Shown: piece by piece, positions 52,050 through 61,451 of the stretch
How the letters are laid out: every line of letters begins with the position of its first letter
How positions within the stretch are numbered: the stretch's first letter is position 1
Source: DASQBT01 sp049578545
Lineage (GTDB): Bacteria; Pseudomonadota; Gammaproteobacteria; Burkholderiales; Thiobacillaceae
Direction: 5' to 3'
Length of the DNA: 64,000 nt
Assembly (NCBI GenBank): GCA_049578545.1
Contig: JBAUMF010000012.1
Location: 27,385-91,384, forward strand
Notes under the pieces: generated by a model
What the model was told of the DNA's origin: nothing
The model's input: the letters and a program-made list of their open reading frames with translations, nothing else
The model's database searches: none
Made by a program: the position numbers and the translations under genes

Positions 52050-53108
52050 ATGACGACCAGCGCGTACCCGATGGTAAGGATGCCGAAAATCGTGGTGCCG
52101 CCCATGGTCGAAGAGCATATGTCGCAAGACAGGCGCGATGAGCTTAAGGTCCGGATCAAGACGCTGATGAAGCGGCAGCATGCCGTGCTGGTGGCGCATT
52201 ATTACACCAGCGCAGCCTTGCAGGATCTCGCAGAGGAGACTGGCGGCATCGTGTCCGATTCGCTGGAGATGGCGCGCTTCGGTCATCATCATCCGGCCGC
52301 AACCCTGATTGTTGCAGGCGTCAAATTCATGGGCGAGACCGCAAAAATACTGAATCCGGAAAAGCGCGTGATCATGCCGGACCTGGGAGCCGACTGCTCG
52401 CTGGACCTGGCGTGCCCGGCGGACGTGTTCACCGGCTTCTGCGACGCGCACCCGGAGCGGACGGTGGTGGTGTATGCCAATACCTCGGCTGCGGTGAAAG
52501 CGCGCGCTGACTGGGTGGTGACCTCCGGCATCGCGGCAAAGATCGTGACGCATCTGCACAAGCGCGGCGAGAAGCTGATCTGGGCGCCCGACCGACACCT
52601 CGGTGCCTACGTGCAAAAAATCAGCGGCGCCGACATGCTGCTTTGGCAGGGCAGCTGCGTGGTGCACGAGGCGTTCAAGGCCGATGGCCTGATCAAACTC
52701 AAACAGCGACACCCGCAGGCAGCCGTGCTGGTGCATCCAGAATCGGCCGCGAGCGTGATTGAACTGGCTGACGTGGTGGGCTCCACCACCCAGTTGATCA
52801 ACGCAGTGAAGGACTTGCCCAATCCCGAATTCATCGTGGCGACCGACAATGGCATCTTCCACAAAATGCGCGAGATGGCACCCGGCAAGGTACTGCTGGA
52901 AGCCCCAACCGCAGGCGAAGGTGCAACCTGCGCGTCCTGCGCGCATTGCCCTTGGATGGCGATGAACGGGCTGCAGAAACTCGCGAGCGTGCTGGAAAAC
53001 GGCGGCAACGAAATCCACGTTGAGGACGACATTCGGGTCGGGGCGGTCCGCTCGATCCAGCGCATGCTGGATTTTGCAGAACAGGAAAGACGCCAGGAAA
53101 TGGCGTGA
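52050..53108 (+). CDS. nadA: Quinolinate synthase NadA
   Basis: Condenses iminoaspartate with dihydroxyacetone phosphate to quinolinate, using a [4Fe-4S] cluster. The 352-residue enzyme has AHYYTSAALQDLA, GADCSLDLACP (cluster Cys near 115), WQGSCVVHEAF (second Cys) and GEGATCASCAHCPWMAMN (third cluster Cys). AAGGA six bases before the ATG favours this start; an ATG 15 bases earlier overlaps the nrtR stop. Confidence 0.95.
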   Translation: MTTSAYPMVRMPKIVVPPMVEEHMSQDRRDELKVRIKTLMKRQHAVLVAHYYTSAALQDLAEETGGIVSDSLEMARFGHHHPAATLIVAGVKFMGETAKILNPEKRVIMPDLGADCSLDLACPADVFTGFCDAHPERTVVVYANTSAAVKARADWVVTSGIAAKIVTHLHKRGEKLIWAPDRHLGAYVQKISGADMLLWQGSCVVHEAFKADGLIKLKQRHPQAAVLVHPESAASVIELADVVGSTTQLINAVKDLPNPEFIVATDNGIFHKMREMAPGKVLLEAPTAGEGATCASCAHCPWMAMNGLQKLASVLENGGNEIHVEDDIRVGAVRSIQRMLDFAEQERRQEMA

Positions 53109-53130
53109 ACAACTTGTCTCCAATCGCAAC

Positions 53131-54618
53131 ATGCTCCCGGTAGCGCTGCGTTACGTTCTGGCACTGCTTGGCGGTGGCCTGAGCGCGTTGGCGTTTGCGC
53201 CGGTGGACATGTACCCGCTGTCCTTGGTAGGCCTTGCCGTGCTGTTTGCCTTGTTGGCCATGGATGGGGTATCCCGCGCCTTCCTGACGGGATGGTTTTA
53301 CGGCTTGGGCTTATTCGGCGCAGGCGTGAGCTGGATTTATGTCAGCCTTCACGTCTACGGCGGCATGTCGATTCCGCTGACCTTGATCGCGACTTTCCTC
53401 TTTTGTGCGTTCCTCGCCCTCTTCCCGGCGTGCCACGGAAGCCTGCAAGCCAGATTCAAGACGACACCAGCCATACGCTTGTTGATCCTGATGCCGGCCA
53501 TCTGGACATCGCTTGAATGGGTGCGGGGCTGGATCTTCACCGGTTTTCCGTGGCTTGCGCTGGGCTACTCGCAGGTTCCGGACAGCCCGCTTGCCGGTTA
53601 TGCGCCCGTGCTGGGGGTTTACGGAGTCAGTCTTCTTGCTGCGGTGTCGGCGGGGACACTGGCCTGGATGTGGAGTATGCGAGCCAGTTGGGTCAAGGTG
53701 TCGGCGGGGCTGGCGTTACTCGTTGCCCTGTTCGGCGGGGGATTTCTGCTCAAGGGTGTTGAATGGACCCGGCCCCAGGGGCCGCCGATATCAGTGGCGC
53801 TGGTGCAGGGCAATATCCCGCAGGAAATGAAGTGGAACCCTGACGTGGCGGTGGCCACGTTGCAAACCTATCGGGAGATGGCCAGTTCGACCCGCGCCCA
53901 ATTAACCGTATTGCCAGAAACGGCGCTGCCGGTTTTCTATTCCGAATTACCCGAAAGCTATCTAAACGATTTGCGAGAGATTGGGCGGGAGAGGGGTGGC
54001 GACTTGCTGGCGGGCGTGCCTACAGGCGATTTGTTCGGTGAGTACTTCAATAGCGTGGCCAGCTTCGGTCTTCAGCCTACCCAGTTTTACAGCAAGCATC
54101 ACCTCGTTCCCCTTGGTGAATTCATCCCACCCGGGTTTGGATGGATACTGGACATACTGCACATTCCGCTTTTTGATATATCACGGGGCGCTGAAAGTCA
54201 GCCTCCCATGGCTGTGGCAGGCCAGAGAATTGCCGTGAACATCTGTTATGAGGATGTGTTTGGCGAAGAGATCATTCGCGCTTTGCCCGAGGCGACGCTG
54301 CTGGTTAATGTCAGTGACGACGCCTGGTTTGGCGATAGCTTTGCGGCGAGCCAGCATCGCCAGATATCACAAATGCGTGCGCTTGAAACCGGTCGCATGA
54401 TGTTGCGCTCAACCAATACCGGTTCAACTGCAATCATCGATGCGAAGGGGCGCGTCGTGAGCGAACTGGCGCCTTTTCGGCGAGCAATCCTGCAAGGGCG
54501 GGCACAAGGCTATGCGGGCGCGACACCTTACGTGCTCTGGGGCAATTATCCAGTCGTGCTGGGTGTTGGGCTGCTCGTCGCAGCGATGTTAATAAGCGGG
54601 CTCAGGCGGCGGCAGTAA
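53131..54618 (+). CDS. lnt: Apolipoprotein N-acyltransferase
   Basis: Adds the third acyl chain to lipoproteins in the inner membrane. The 495-residue protein has about seven helices plus a nitrilase-like periplasmic domain with the catalytic Glu (VLPETALPVF), Lys (FYSKHHLVPLGEFIP) and Cys (NICYEDVFGEEII). It starts about 20 bases after nadA without a clear ribosome-binding site. Its end overlaps by 17 bases the end of the convergent diguanylate cyclase gene. Confidence 0.94.
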   Translation: MLPVALRYVLALLGGGLSALAFAPVDMYPLSLVGLAVLFALLAMDGVSRAFLTGWFYGLGLFGAGVSWIYVSLHVYGGMSIPLTLIATFLFCAFLALFPACHGSLQARFKTTPAIRLLILMPAIWTSLEWVRGWIFTGFPWLALGYSQVPDSPLAGYAPVLGVYGVSLLAAVSAGTLAWMWSMRASWVKVSAGLALLVALFGGGFLLKGVEWTRPQGPPISVALVQGNIPQEMKWNPDVAVATLQTYREMASSTRAQLTVLPETALPVFYSELPESYLNDLREIGRERGGDLLAGVPTGDLFGEYFNSVASFGLQPTQFYSKHHLVPLGEFIPPGFGWILDILHIPLFDISRGAESQPPMAVAGQRIAVNICYEDVFGEEIIRALPEATLLVNVSDDAWFGDSFAASQHRQISQMRALETGRMMLRSTNTGSTAIIDAKGRVVSELAPFRRAILQGRAQGYAGATPYVLWGNYPVVLGVGLLVAAMLISGLRRRQ

Positions 54619-56068
54619 CGCGGGTATTGTTGCGCCCGGCCCGCTTGGCTTCCAGCAATGCCGCATCCGCACGAGACAGTGCGGCGGATTCCGACGTGTC
54701 ATTCTTGCTGTACTCGGACAGACCCCCGCTCCATGACAGCTTGTGGGTGACACCGGAAATAAGCTCAACGGTATCCGGCATCTTGTCGCGCAGGCGCTCA
54801 GCCAGCTCGTCAGCCCGATCGAGCGGGGTGTACGGGAAGATGACGCAAAATTCATCACCACCCAGGCGGGCGATGAAATCGCTATTGCGCAGATTCTCCC
54901 TGAGCGCCTTGCCAAACGCGATGATCATCTGGTCACCGGCTTCGTGGCCAAATGTGTCATTGATCTGCTTGAAGTTGTCGATGTCCAGGATCAGCAAGCT
55001 GTGCGTCCAGCCATCCTTCAGAGTCTTGAACAACTCGCTTTGCTTTTCTTCAAAAGACAGACGGTTATGAACTTTCGAAAGGTGATCCAGCCGGGCCTGT
55101 GTGCTGACCTCCTTCTGTTTGCCCACCATGTGCTTGCTTAGCTTCATGAGATTGCGCATGGGGGATTCGAATTCAGCAAGGGAGGTTGGATAATCGGTCT
55201 TCAGGCGCTGCAATCGCAGGTCGTTCGCCAGCCCAACGATGATTTTCAGGTTATCGAGTACGCGGTTCCGAATGTTTGTAATAACGCCAGCAACCAGAAC
55301 GGCCATGGTCAGAAAGATAACCAGCCAAGCCAGGATATACGCTACGGCCTGCAGGACAGGATGATCGCCATTCTTCCAGACTGCAATTTTCCACGGAGTT
55401 CCAGACAGGGTTAACAGTGTGGTTGGCGAACTGCTGCCCCGCGCATTCTGGTTGCCGCGGCGCATCAAGACAGTTGTTTCACCGTTACCGCTCAATTGCT
55501 GAAGTTCGGCGTAGGCACCGGAGTCCGGGAGAGGCAATTTGTCAAACAGGATTTGCACCTGGGGAACAGGCTGCTCGACGATGACAAATCCCAGTCTGTT
55601 GCCATCTTCGTCAACCACTGGCTGGGAAACGGACAGGTTGAATACTGACGCGGACACGCCACTGCTGTTGCGCGCAACGTGATCAATCAGCTGGCGCGTG
55701 TCACCCGGTACGAAGCCGGGCAGGAGCTGCTGGTTGTTCCCCTCGCCTGAGGTTACGAACAGCGTCGAGGCCTCCTCATTCAAGGCGTGCAGATTGGCGG
55801 CTTGGGCGCGGCACACATCCGGGTTGCGGGTCTGGAAACAAGCCAGTGTCTGGGGATGGGTGGCAATGTGCTCAGCAAGGCGCTGCATGGACGAAGCCAG
55901 AAACTCGATCTGACTTGCCATGATGGGCCGCTGTTGACTATCTGCCTGGTTCGCTTCGGGGCCGGGCTTGGGCCCAAGTACATAGAATCCCCCCACTGCG
56001 ATGGCGCTTATAAGTGCCAGCGCCGAAGACAGCAATAGACCGAATCGCATCAGTGATGGTCGTGCCAT
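54602..56068 (-). CDS. Membrane-bound diguanylate cyclase (GGDEF)
   Basis: Makes c-di-GMP. The 488-residue protein has an N-terminal helix (about 8-32), a periplasmic sensor region (to about 235) with WKIAVWKNGDHPVLQ at its end, a second helix (about 238-265), and a GGDEF domain with RLGGDEFCVIF and an RNSD inhibitory (RxxD) site five residues before it. The GGDEF signature is intact, so it is probably active and product-inhibited. c-di-GMP would be relevant to the type IV pili and exopolysaccharide encoded here, an inference. Confidence 0.9.
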   Translation of the reverse strand: MARPSLMRFGLLLSSALALISAIAVGGFYVLGPKPGPEANQADSQQRPIMASQIEFLASSMQRLAEHIATHPQTLACFQTRNPDVCRAQAANLHALNEEASTLFVTSGEGNNQQLLPGFVPGDTRQLIDHVARNSSGVSASVFNLSVSQPVVDEDGNRLGFVIVEQPVPQVQILFDKLPLPDSGAYAELQQLSGNGETTVLMRRGNQNARGSSSPTTLLTLSGTPWKIAVWKNGDHPVLQAVAYILAWLVIFLTMAVLVAGVITNIRNRVLDNLKIIVGLANDLRLQRLKTDYPTSLAEFESPMRNLMKLSKHMVGKQKEVSTQARLDHLSKVHNRLSFEEKQSELFKTLKDGWTHSLLILDIDNFKQINDTFGHEAGDQMIIAFGKALRENLRNSDFIARLGGDEFCVIFPYTPLDRADELAERLRDKMPDTVELISGVTHKLSWSGGLSEYSKNDTSESAALSRADAALLEAKRAGRNNTRVTAAA

Positions 56069-56204
56069 AGGCGGAAATTGTTTTCTTTATTAAGTTCGGG
56101 CAAGCGGCCCGTGTATTAAGAGTAAATAGCAAGCACCATGCCATGAGCGGTCAATGAGGCTGGCGGAGCGCCGAAAACCGGGCGGAGCGCCGGACTGCGG
56201 TAAG

Positions 56205-56651
56205 TCAATGCTTGCCGGTACTGCCAAATCCGCCTTCACCCCGGTGACTTTCGGCAAATTCTTCGACAATCTTGAACTGGGCTTGCACAACCGGCACGAT
56301 CACGAGTTGCGCCAGGCGCTCCATGGGGTTCAGGGTGAAGGCTGTCTTGCCACGGTTCCAGCAGGAAACGAACAACTGGCCCTGATAATCTGAATCAATC
56401 AGGCCAACCAGGTTGCCAAGCACGATGCCATGTTTGTGGCCGAGGCCTGAACGGGGCAGGATCAGTGCGGCATAGCCTGGATCGCCGATATGAATCGCCA
56501 TTCCAGTGGGGATCAGTTGGGTTTCCCCGGGACCAAGCCGGATTGGCATGTCAATTGCCGCGCGCAAATCCAGTCCGGCAGCGCCTGCTGTGGCGTAGTG
56601 AGGAAGTTGATCGCGAATGCGATCGTCGAGGATTTTGACTTCAAGATTCAT
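56205..56651 (-). CDS. dut: dUTP pyrophosphatase
   Basis: Trimeric dUTPase of 148 residues with all five motifs: AAGLDLRAAID, PRSGLGHKHGIVL, GLIDSDYQGQL, RLAQLVIVPV and RGEGGFGSTG. Removes dUTP and supplies dUMP. It lies 18 bases after coaBC, as in many proteobacteria. Confidence 0.96.
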   Translation of the reverse strand: MNLEVKILDDRIRDQLPHYATAGAAGLDLRAAIDMPIRLGPGETQLIPTGMAIHIGDPGYAALILPRSGLGHKHGIVLGNLVGLIDSDYQGQLFVSCWNRGKTAFTLNPMERLAQLVIVPVVQAQFKIVEEFAESHRGEGGFGSTGKH

Positions 56652-56669
56652 GATGTGTTGCGGTTGCTG

Positions 56670-57863
56670 TCAGTTCCTCGTCGGACCCAGTCGAAGGCTT
56701 ATCTCTTTGATCAGCCTGCGGGCACAGGTCAACTTGTCCGCTTTCGGCAGCGGATGGGCGCCGTTGTCGTCGAACAGGACCAGTAATGCTTCGTCCTTGC
56801 CCATCGTATCCTGCGCCAGATTCCCCACCAAGAGGGGCAGCTTCTTTTTCTTGCGTTTCGCCTGAGCCTGGGTTTCCAGATTTTCCGTTTCCGCCGCAAA
56901 GCCTACGCAAAAAGGGGGTCGCCCAAGGCGCGCCACTTCAGCCAGAATGTCAGGATTGGGTTGTAACTCCAAAGTGAGCGAAGACCCGCTTTTCTTGATC
57001 TTCTGCGGCTTGCAAGAGACGGGCGCATAGTCAGCAACAGCAGCAACCGCAATAAAGATGTCGGTATTCTTTACGTGCGTCATGACTGCCTCGCGCATTT
57101 GCTCTGCACGGGTAACGTCCAGTTGCTTGACACCCGACGGTCTAGCCAGGCAGGTGGGGCCAGAGATGAGTGTCACCTGTGCACCGGCGTCATGAGCCGC
57201 ACGGGCGATTGCATAGCCCATCCTGCCGGAGCTTAGATTTGTCAGCCCGCGCACTGGGTCAATCGGCTCGTAGGTCGGCCCGGCGGTAATCAGCACGGTC
57301 TTGCCGCTGAGCAGGCCGGGGGCAAAAGTGGCAACAAGATCAGCCAGCAAGTCTGCGGGTTCGCGCATGCGCCCCAGGCCGGTTTCGCCACAGGCCATGT
57401 CGCCCGGTTCCGGGCCAAGAAGAAGGATGCCGTCAGCCTGAAGCTGGATGGCATTGCGAACTGTGGCCGGGTTGGCCCACATTTCCGGGTTCATTGCCGG
57501 GGCGACATACAATGGGCAGGATCGGGCGAGGCAAAGCGCGGAAAGCAGATCGTCGGCACGGCCGCAGGCCAGCTTCGAGAGAAAATCGGCCGTGGCGGGA
57601 GCAATCAGAATGAAATCCGCGTCCCGGCTGGCATGTATGTGTGCCATGCCATTCCCTTCGTCGTGCCACAGATCGATGAGCACCGGCTCACCGGACAAGG
57701 CCTGGAACGTCGCGGGTCCGACAAACTGTTGAGCCGCTTCGGTCATGGCCACGCGCACCCGTGCGCCCTCCTTTTTCGCCAGCCGGGTCAGCTCTGCTGC
57801 CTTGTATGCAGCCACGCCCCCCGTTACGCCAAGGATTATGGTTTTACCGTCTAAATCCGGCAT
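56670..57863 (-). CDS. coaBC: Bifunctional phosphopantothenoylcysteine decarboxylase / synthase
   Basis: Two steps of coenzyme A synthesis in one 397-residue flavoprotein. The CoaC half has GVTGGVAAYKAAELT, MAHIHASRDAD, PAMNPEMW and the MACGETGLGRM flap; the CoaB half has TAGPTYEPIDPVRGLTNLSS and ends with the Lys-rich KKKKLPLLVGN. Upstream of dut; divergent from radC. Confidence 0.96.
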   Translation of the reverse strand: MPDLDGKTIILGVTGGVAAYKAAELTRLAKKEGARVRVAMTEAAQQFVGPATFQALSGEPVLIDLWHDEGNGMAHIHASRDADFILIAPATADFLSKLACGRADDLLSALCLARSCPLYVAPAMNPEMWANPATVRNAIQLQADGILLLGPEPGDMACGETGLGRMREPADLLADLVATFAPGLLSGKTVLITAGPTYEPIDPVRGLTNLSSGRMGYAIARAAHDAGAQVTLISGPTCLARPSGVKQLDVTRAEQMREAVMTHVKNTDIFIAVAAVADYAPVSCKPQKIKKSGSSLTLELQPNPDILAEVARLGRPPFCVGFAAETENLETQAQAKRKKKKLPLLVGNLAQDTMGKDEALLVLFDDNGAHPLPKADKLTCARRLIKEISLRLGPTRN

Positions 57864-57912
57864 GGCCTTAAACTAGTAGGTGAAAACGTGATTTTAAGGT
57901 GGGGAGACAGAT

Positions 57913-58587
57913 TTGGCGATCAGGGATTGGCCGGCAGACGAGCGGCCGCGAGAAAAATGACTGGACCGAGGTGCGCAATCGCTCACCGATGCAGAGCTAC
58001 TGGCCATTTTTCTTCGTACTGGCGTCACCGGCAAGAGTGCGGTTGATCTTGCCCGCGAGTTGCTCGGTCGCTTCGGCAGCCTCTCGCGCTTGTGCAATGC
58101 AGAAAGAATAGACGTCTGCGCCGCACCAGGTTTGGGATTGGCCAAATATGCCCAGCTTCAGGCTGCCGTGGAAATGTCGCGCCGGGCCCTCGCTGAACAG
58201 ATGCATCAGGGCGATGTGCTCAGTTCCCCCCTGGCCGTGCGGGATTATCTGCGGCTTACCCTTAAAGACCGATCCCATGAAGTGTTCGCCGCCATTTTCC
58301 TGGATGCGCAGAACCGGGTGATCGACCTGGAAGAACTTTTCCGCGGGACCCTGACCCAGACCAGCGTCTACCCGCGGGAGGTCGTCAAACGCGCGCTAGC
58401 CCACAACGCGGCCTCACTCATCCTGGCGCACAATCATCCTTCGGGCGTGGCCGAAGCCAGTCAGGCCGACCGACTGCTGACGCAGCAGCTCAAGCAGGCA
58501 TTGGGTCTGGTCGACGTGCGAGTGCTTGATCACTTCATTGTCGCCGGCACCCAAATCCTCTCCTTTGCCGAATCGGGTTTGCTCTGA
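57913..58587 (+). pseudogene. radC: RadC-family (UPF0758/JAB) protein with an in-frame TGA at codon 16
   Basis: Starting at a TTG with GGGGAG six bases upstream the frame reads AIRDWPADERPREK, then TGA (57958-57960), then LDRGAQSLTDAELLAIFLRT and onward without another interruption to the end, giving the full 224-residue length of the family. The JAB metal motif ALAHNAASLILAHNHPSGVA is intact. Only the stop separates REK from LDRG where homologues read a Leu. Without readthrough the first good in-frame start (TTG at 58060) would give a protein lacking the helix-hairpin part. Either a recent nonsense mutation or a sequencing error. Confidence 0.85.
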
Positions 58588-58640
58588 GCGCACTTTTCAT
58601 GGTATAAATCGCGTTTTTCCAAATCCAGTTGGAGCGCATC

Positions 58641-58877
58641 ATGGCTCGCGTATGCCAGGTAACCGGTAAAAAGCCGATGGTCGGAAACAACGTTTCCCAC
58701 GCCAACAACAAGACCAAACGTCGCTTTCTGCCCAATTTGCAGGAACGCCGTCTTTGGGTGGAAAGCGAGAACCGCTATATCCGCCTGCGTTTGACCAATG
58801 CGGCGCTGCGCACCATCGACAAGAAGGGCATTGATGTCGTTCTTGCCGAAATGCGCGCTGCGGGCGAGAAGATCTAA
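58641..58877 (+). CDS. rpmB: 50S ribosomal protein L28
   Basis: A 78-residue ribosomal protein: MARVCQVTGKKPMVGNNVSH, then NNKTKRRFLPNLQERRLWVE and LRLTNAALRTIDKKGID. The ATG with TTGGAG upstream is the standard start. Followed by rpmG after 10 bases, the usual rpmBG operon, next to radC as in many proteobacteria. Confidence 0.98.
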   Translation: MARVCQVTGKKPMVGNNVSHANNKTKRRFLPNLQERRLWVESENRYIRLRLTNAALRTIDKKGIDVVLAEMRAAGEKI

Positions 58878-58887
58878 GGAGTAGAAC

Positions 58888-59055
58888 ATGGCAAGCAAGA
58901 ACCGCGACAAGATCAAGCTCGAATCAACCGCTGGTACGGGTCATTTCTACACCACCACGAAGAACAAGAAGACCACGCCGGGAAAGATGGAGTTCATGAA
59001 GTTTGATCCCAAGGCCCGCAAGCACGTGATGTACAAGGAAACCAAGCTCAAGTGA
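58888..59055 (+). CDS. rpmG: 50S ribosomal protein L33
   Basis: A 55-residue ribosomal protein, MASKNRDKIKLESTAGTGHF then YTTTKNKKTTPGKMEFMK and ending HVMYKETKLK. No zinc-binding cysteines, the C-minus type. AAGGAG lies ten bases upstream. Confidence 0.98.
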   Translation: MASKNRDKIKLESTAGTGHFYTTTKNKKTTPGKMEFMKFDPKARKHVMYKETKLK

Positions 59056-59181
59056 TTGCGAGTGGCTGTAAGAAGAATACCCGCCGAATGCCAGGCCAAA
59101 ACATAGAAACATAGATGAATTCATGCGTGAGCGGGTAACTACGCATCCTCGCTGAAGTATTCCAGGTACGATCCAGGCCAC

Positions 59182-59216
59182 AATTGCCACAGCGAAATCT
59201 GTGGCAATTTTGTTTC
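59182..59216 (+). terminator. Rho-independent terminator downstream of rpmBG
   Basis: AATTGCCACAG and CTGTGGCAATT form a perfect 11-bp stem with loop CGAAAT, followed by TTGTTT. It lies about 125 bases after the rpmG stop. Confidence 0.85.
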
Positions 59217-59719
59217 CAAGGCCCCATTCGTGCGGTTGGCCTTGTTTGTCTGATTTGCCGAACAGCAGCACGCATGAGCCAAGGAGTGGCGATTACACGA
59301 GCTGGCGCCTGCTTGCGAGGCAACCACAAGGAACTTGGTGGACACCGGGTAAATTGGCGTGACGTTGCTGCCCCTTCGCCAAGACGCAGGCGTACGCCAT
59401 CGCTGGCTGTGAAACCTGAAGTCAACAGGCGACGAGCGGCTCCGGACATTGCTTGATATGGCGACAGCACTCAGGTAATCCCGGCTTGCTGATATCGGCC
59501 GCGATTGCCGGGACCGAATCTGTTTAGGTCATTGGCCCCGGCGGAGAGCCAATGACTGTGCAGCCCCCGGGCAGGCGGATGTCAGGATCGAACATGGCAG
59601 AAGAGATGGGGATTGTCAGACCGCCGTACCTGGACCAAAGATGTCTATTGGCCAAGGTGACAGTCTGGCATCCGCTGCTCTGATGGTCAGATTTCCGCGC
59701 CCTTCACCGGCGATTTCAC
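59217..59719. other. Gene-free stretch
   Basis: About 500 bases between the rpmBG terminator and the lipoprotein gene. Open frames on both strands lack coherent composition, ribosome-binding sites or recognisable motifs. Nothing identified. Confidence 0.5.
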
Positions 59720-60454
59720 CTATTTGAAGACGTACGAGAAACTTGGACCTGTCGCGGTTTCCGACACCCAGGTGAGGTTGCCGTTGGTGTCTATTCTCCA
59801 TCGACGCTGGTCCGTCAGTGTAAGGGTGCTGGTGCTGTCGTAATCCTTCTCAGTCAGGTTGACGATGGCCGTGTGCGCCGTGTCCGCCTCAACCACATAG
59901 CTTAGCTGGCCGGTGCCAATGGGCGTCGTCTTGAAGCTATCACTCCAGCAGTTGTAGGTTCCGATCGCGCCGCTGTCTCCGACCTTGACCGTTGTGGGTA
60001 TGATCGGCGTACCCTGCATCACACAGTATTCAGCTGCGCTGGGTTGGTTTGGTGGGCTTAAGACAACGAGCCCGAATGGGGCGTAGCCTGGGGTGGAGTA
60101 CACCTGCGTGGTCGTGGAGAAGGGAGCAGATGCGCCATTCACCGTCAGTGTGCCGCTGACAGTTTCGTCATTCAGCAGGGCGGCTTGCCCCTCAAAGCTC
60201 GACGAGCTGGCGGCCAACACGGTTATCGTGCCTGTCCCGGAAACGTTGTAGGTGGTGCCGCTGACGGTCTGCGTGCCCGTGACCGTGAAACTCTGAACAT
60301 AACCATTTACGGTTTGATTCTGCAACGCGGTAGCTGCAGGAAACGAATCGGTCGAAGCGACGGGGCCAGAGCCGCCACCCCCACCGCCGCCTCCACACGC
60401 GAGGAGCGACAAGTACAACGTGGTGACCAGGGTCAATCTCAGGTATGAAGGCAT
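59720..60454 (-). CDS. Putative lipoprotein of unknown function
   Basis: A 244-residue exported protein with a lipoprotein signal (TLVTTLYLSLLAC, Cys near residue 20) and a run of Gly right after the Cys, a common flexible tether. The mature part is rich in Thr, Ser, Gly and beta-strand patterns, with two Cys residues (YCVMQG, YNCWSD) that could pair. No enzymatic motif is seen. Single gene; family not recognised. Confidence 0.7.
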   Translation of the reverse strand: MPSYLRLTLVTTLYLSLLACGGGGGGGGSGPVASTDSFPAATALQNQTVNGYVQSFTVTGTQTVSGTTYNVSGTGTITVLAASSSSFEGQAALLNDETVSGTLTVNGASAPFSTTTQVYSTPGYAPFGLVVLSPPNQPSAAEYCVMQGTPIIPTTVKVGDSGAIGTYNCWSDSFKTTPIGTGQLSYVVEADTAHTAIVNLTEKDYDSTSTLTLTDQRRWRIDTNGNLTWVSETATGPSFSYVFK

Positions 60455-60806
60455 GGACGTATCTCGCGAACAAGGGACAGGGAAGGCTATTTGCTGCCTT
60501 TACGTATGTCGAACCGCTACCGACTTGGGAAGATTACATCCAATCAGTTATTGACACAACCTGAGCCCCTGATTTTGTGCGCTTCTTCGGCGTCTGGAGA
60601 TTTTGCTTCACGCTGCCCGCTTTCGTTTCGGCCCGTTGAGTAGGGTCACGAAAACCGATGGCGAATGCTGCACGCTGGAACGCGGCAGAATCCACGCCAC
60701 GGCTTCATCGGCTTTATCAGCAACAGGAAACGGCACCCACAGGTGCCGCTCGTCTGGATGAATGCGCGCGCGATGGAGGCGTGGGTGCCGCGCGGGGCTG
60801 GGAAGA
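60455..60806. other. Gene-free stretch
   Basis: Between the lipoprotein and PEP-CTERM genes. A CGGCACC-CACA-GGTGCCG hairpin near 60735 is visible, without a T-run. A minus-strand frame overlapping its left half has no recognisable homology. No gene is called. Confidence 0.45.
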
Positions 60807-61451
60807 CTAGACTGCCCTGGCCTGCCGCGCGCGCGATCGTTTGTGGGTGAACCCCAGACCAACCAAGCCGAGGCCCAGCAAGGAAAGCGTGGCGGGCTCG
60901 GGTACCGCCGCGGTTGCGACGGTCACGCTAGCCGCCCCGACCTGGCCCACAATGTCCGCCGTCGTGCCGTCCGTCCACCCGACTAGCGGTCCTGAAGCCG
61001 AAACTCCACCCGTACCGCCAGTCCCGGAGCCATTGAATATGACAACATCTCCGGGGAGCGAACCAAGCTGCGCAAAATTGTTGGCACTGAAATCAAACGT
61101 CAGAAACGACAGGGTCGCCGAGAAACACCCGCTGCCGCACACCACATTTGCGCCGCTCAGCGTAAACGCCGGATTGCCTGTTGCGGTGAACGTAGACGTT
61201 ACGATGTTGCCGGGGTTGAGGGTGCCTGTACTGCCGTCCGTAGTAATGGTCCCGGACAGGACATTGCCGCCCCCGTCATTATAGTTATTCAGGGCGTAAG
61301 TAATACCGGTAGCCATCGCTCCGCTGCTGGCGAACAGGAGCGCCCCGGCCAGCAATACGGCAGGAGCCCGACGAACCGCACTCCCGTTCTCGAAATAGCG
61401 ATCGTCGCAATCAGAGCGACGAACTGAGCGCAAAGCATGTGGTCTTTTCAT
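60807..61451 (-). CDS. PEP-CTERM sorting domain protein
   Basis: Exported 214-residue protein with a long N-region before the signal helix (RRAPAVLLAGALLFASSGAM, cleavage likely after AMA), a Gly/Thr/Asn-rich body with one Cys pair (VVCGSGCF), and the sorting tag VPEPATLSLLGLGLVGLGF plus basic tail. AGGAGT precedes the ATG chosen; the open frame extends 59 codons further but without conserved sequence. Proposed exosortase substrate. Confidence 0.88.
   Translation of the reverse strand: MKRPHALRSVRRSDCDDRYFENGSAVRRAPAVLLAGALLFASSGAMATGITYALNNYNDGGGNVLSGTITTDGSTGTLNPGNIVTSTFTATGNPAFTLSGANVVCGSGCFSATLSFLTFDFSANNFAQLGSLPGDVVIFNGSGTGGTGGVSASGPLVGWTDGTTADIVGQVGAASVTVATAAVPEPATLSLLGLGLVGLGFTHKRSRARQARAV

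Noticed and set aside
59048..59470. Minus-strand open frame of 140 codons after rpmG
   Set aside because: It overlaps the rpmBG terminator hairpin, has irregular composition and no recognisable domain.
60608..60862. Minus-strand frame ending in a basic tail before the PEP-CTERM gene
   Set aside because: It runs into the end of the PEP-CTERM gene, has no ribosome-binding site and no family that I recognise; it may be a gene fragment but cannot be supported.
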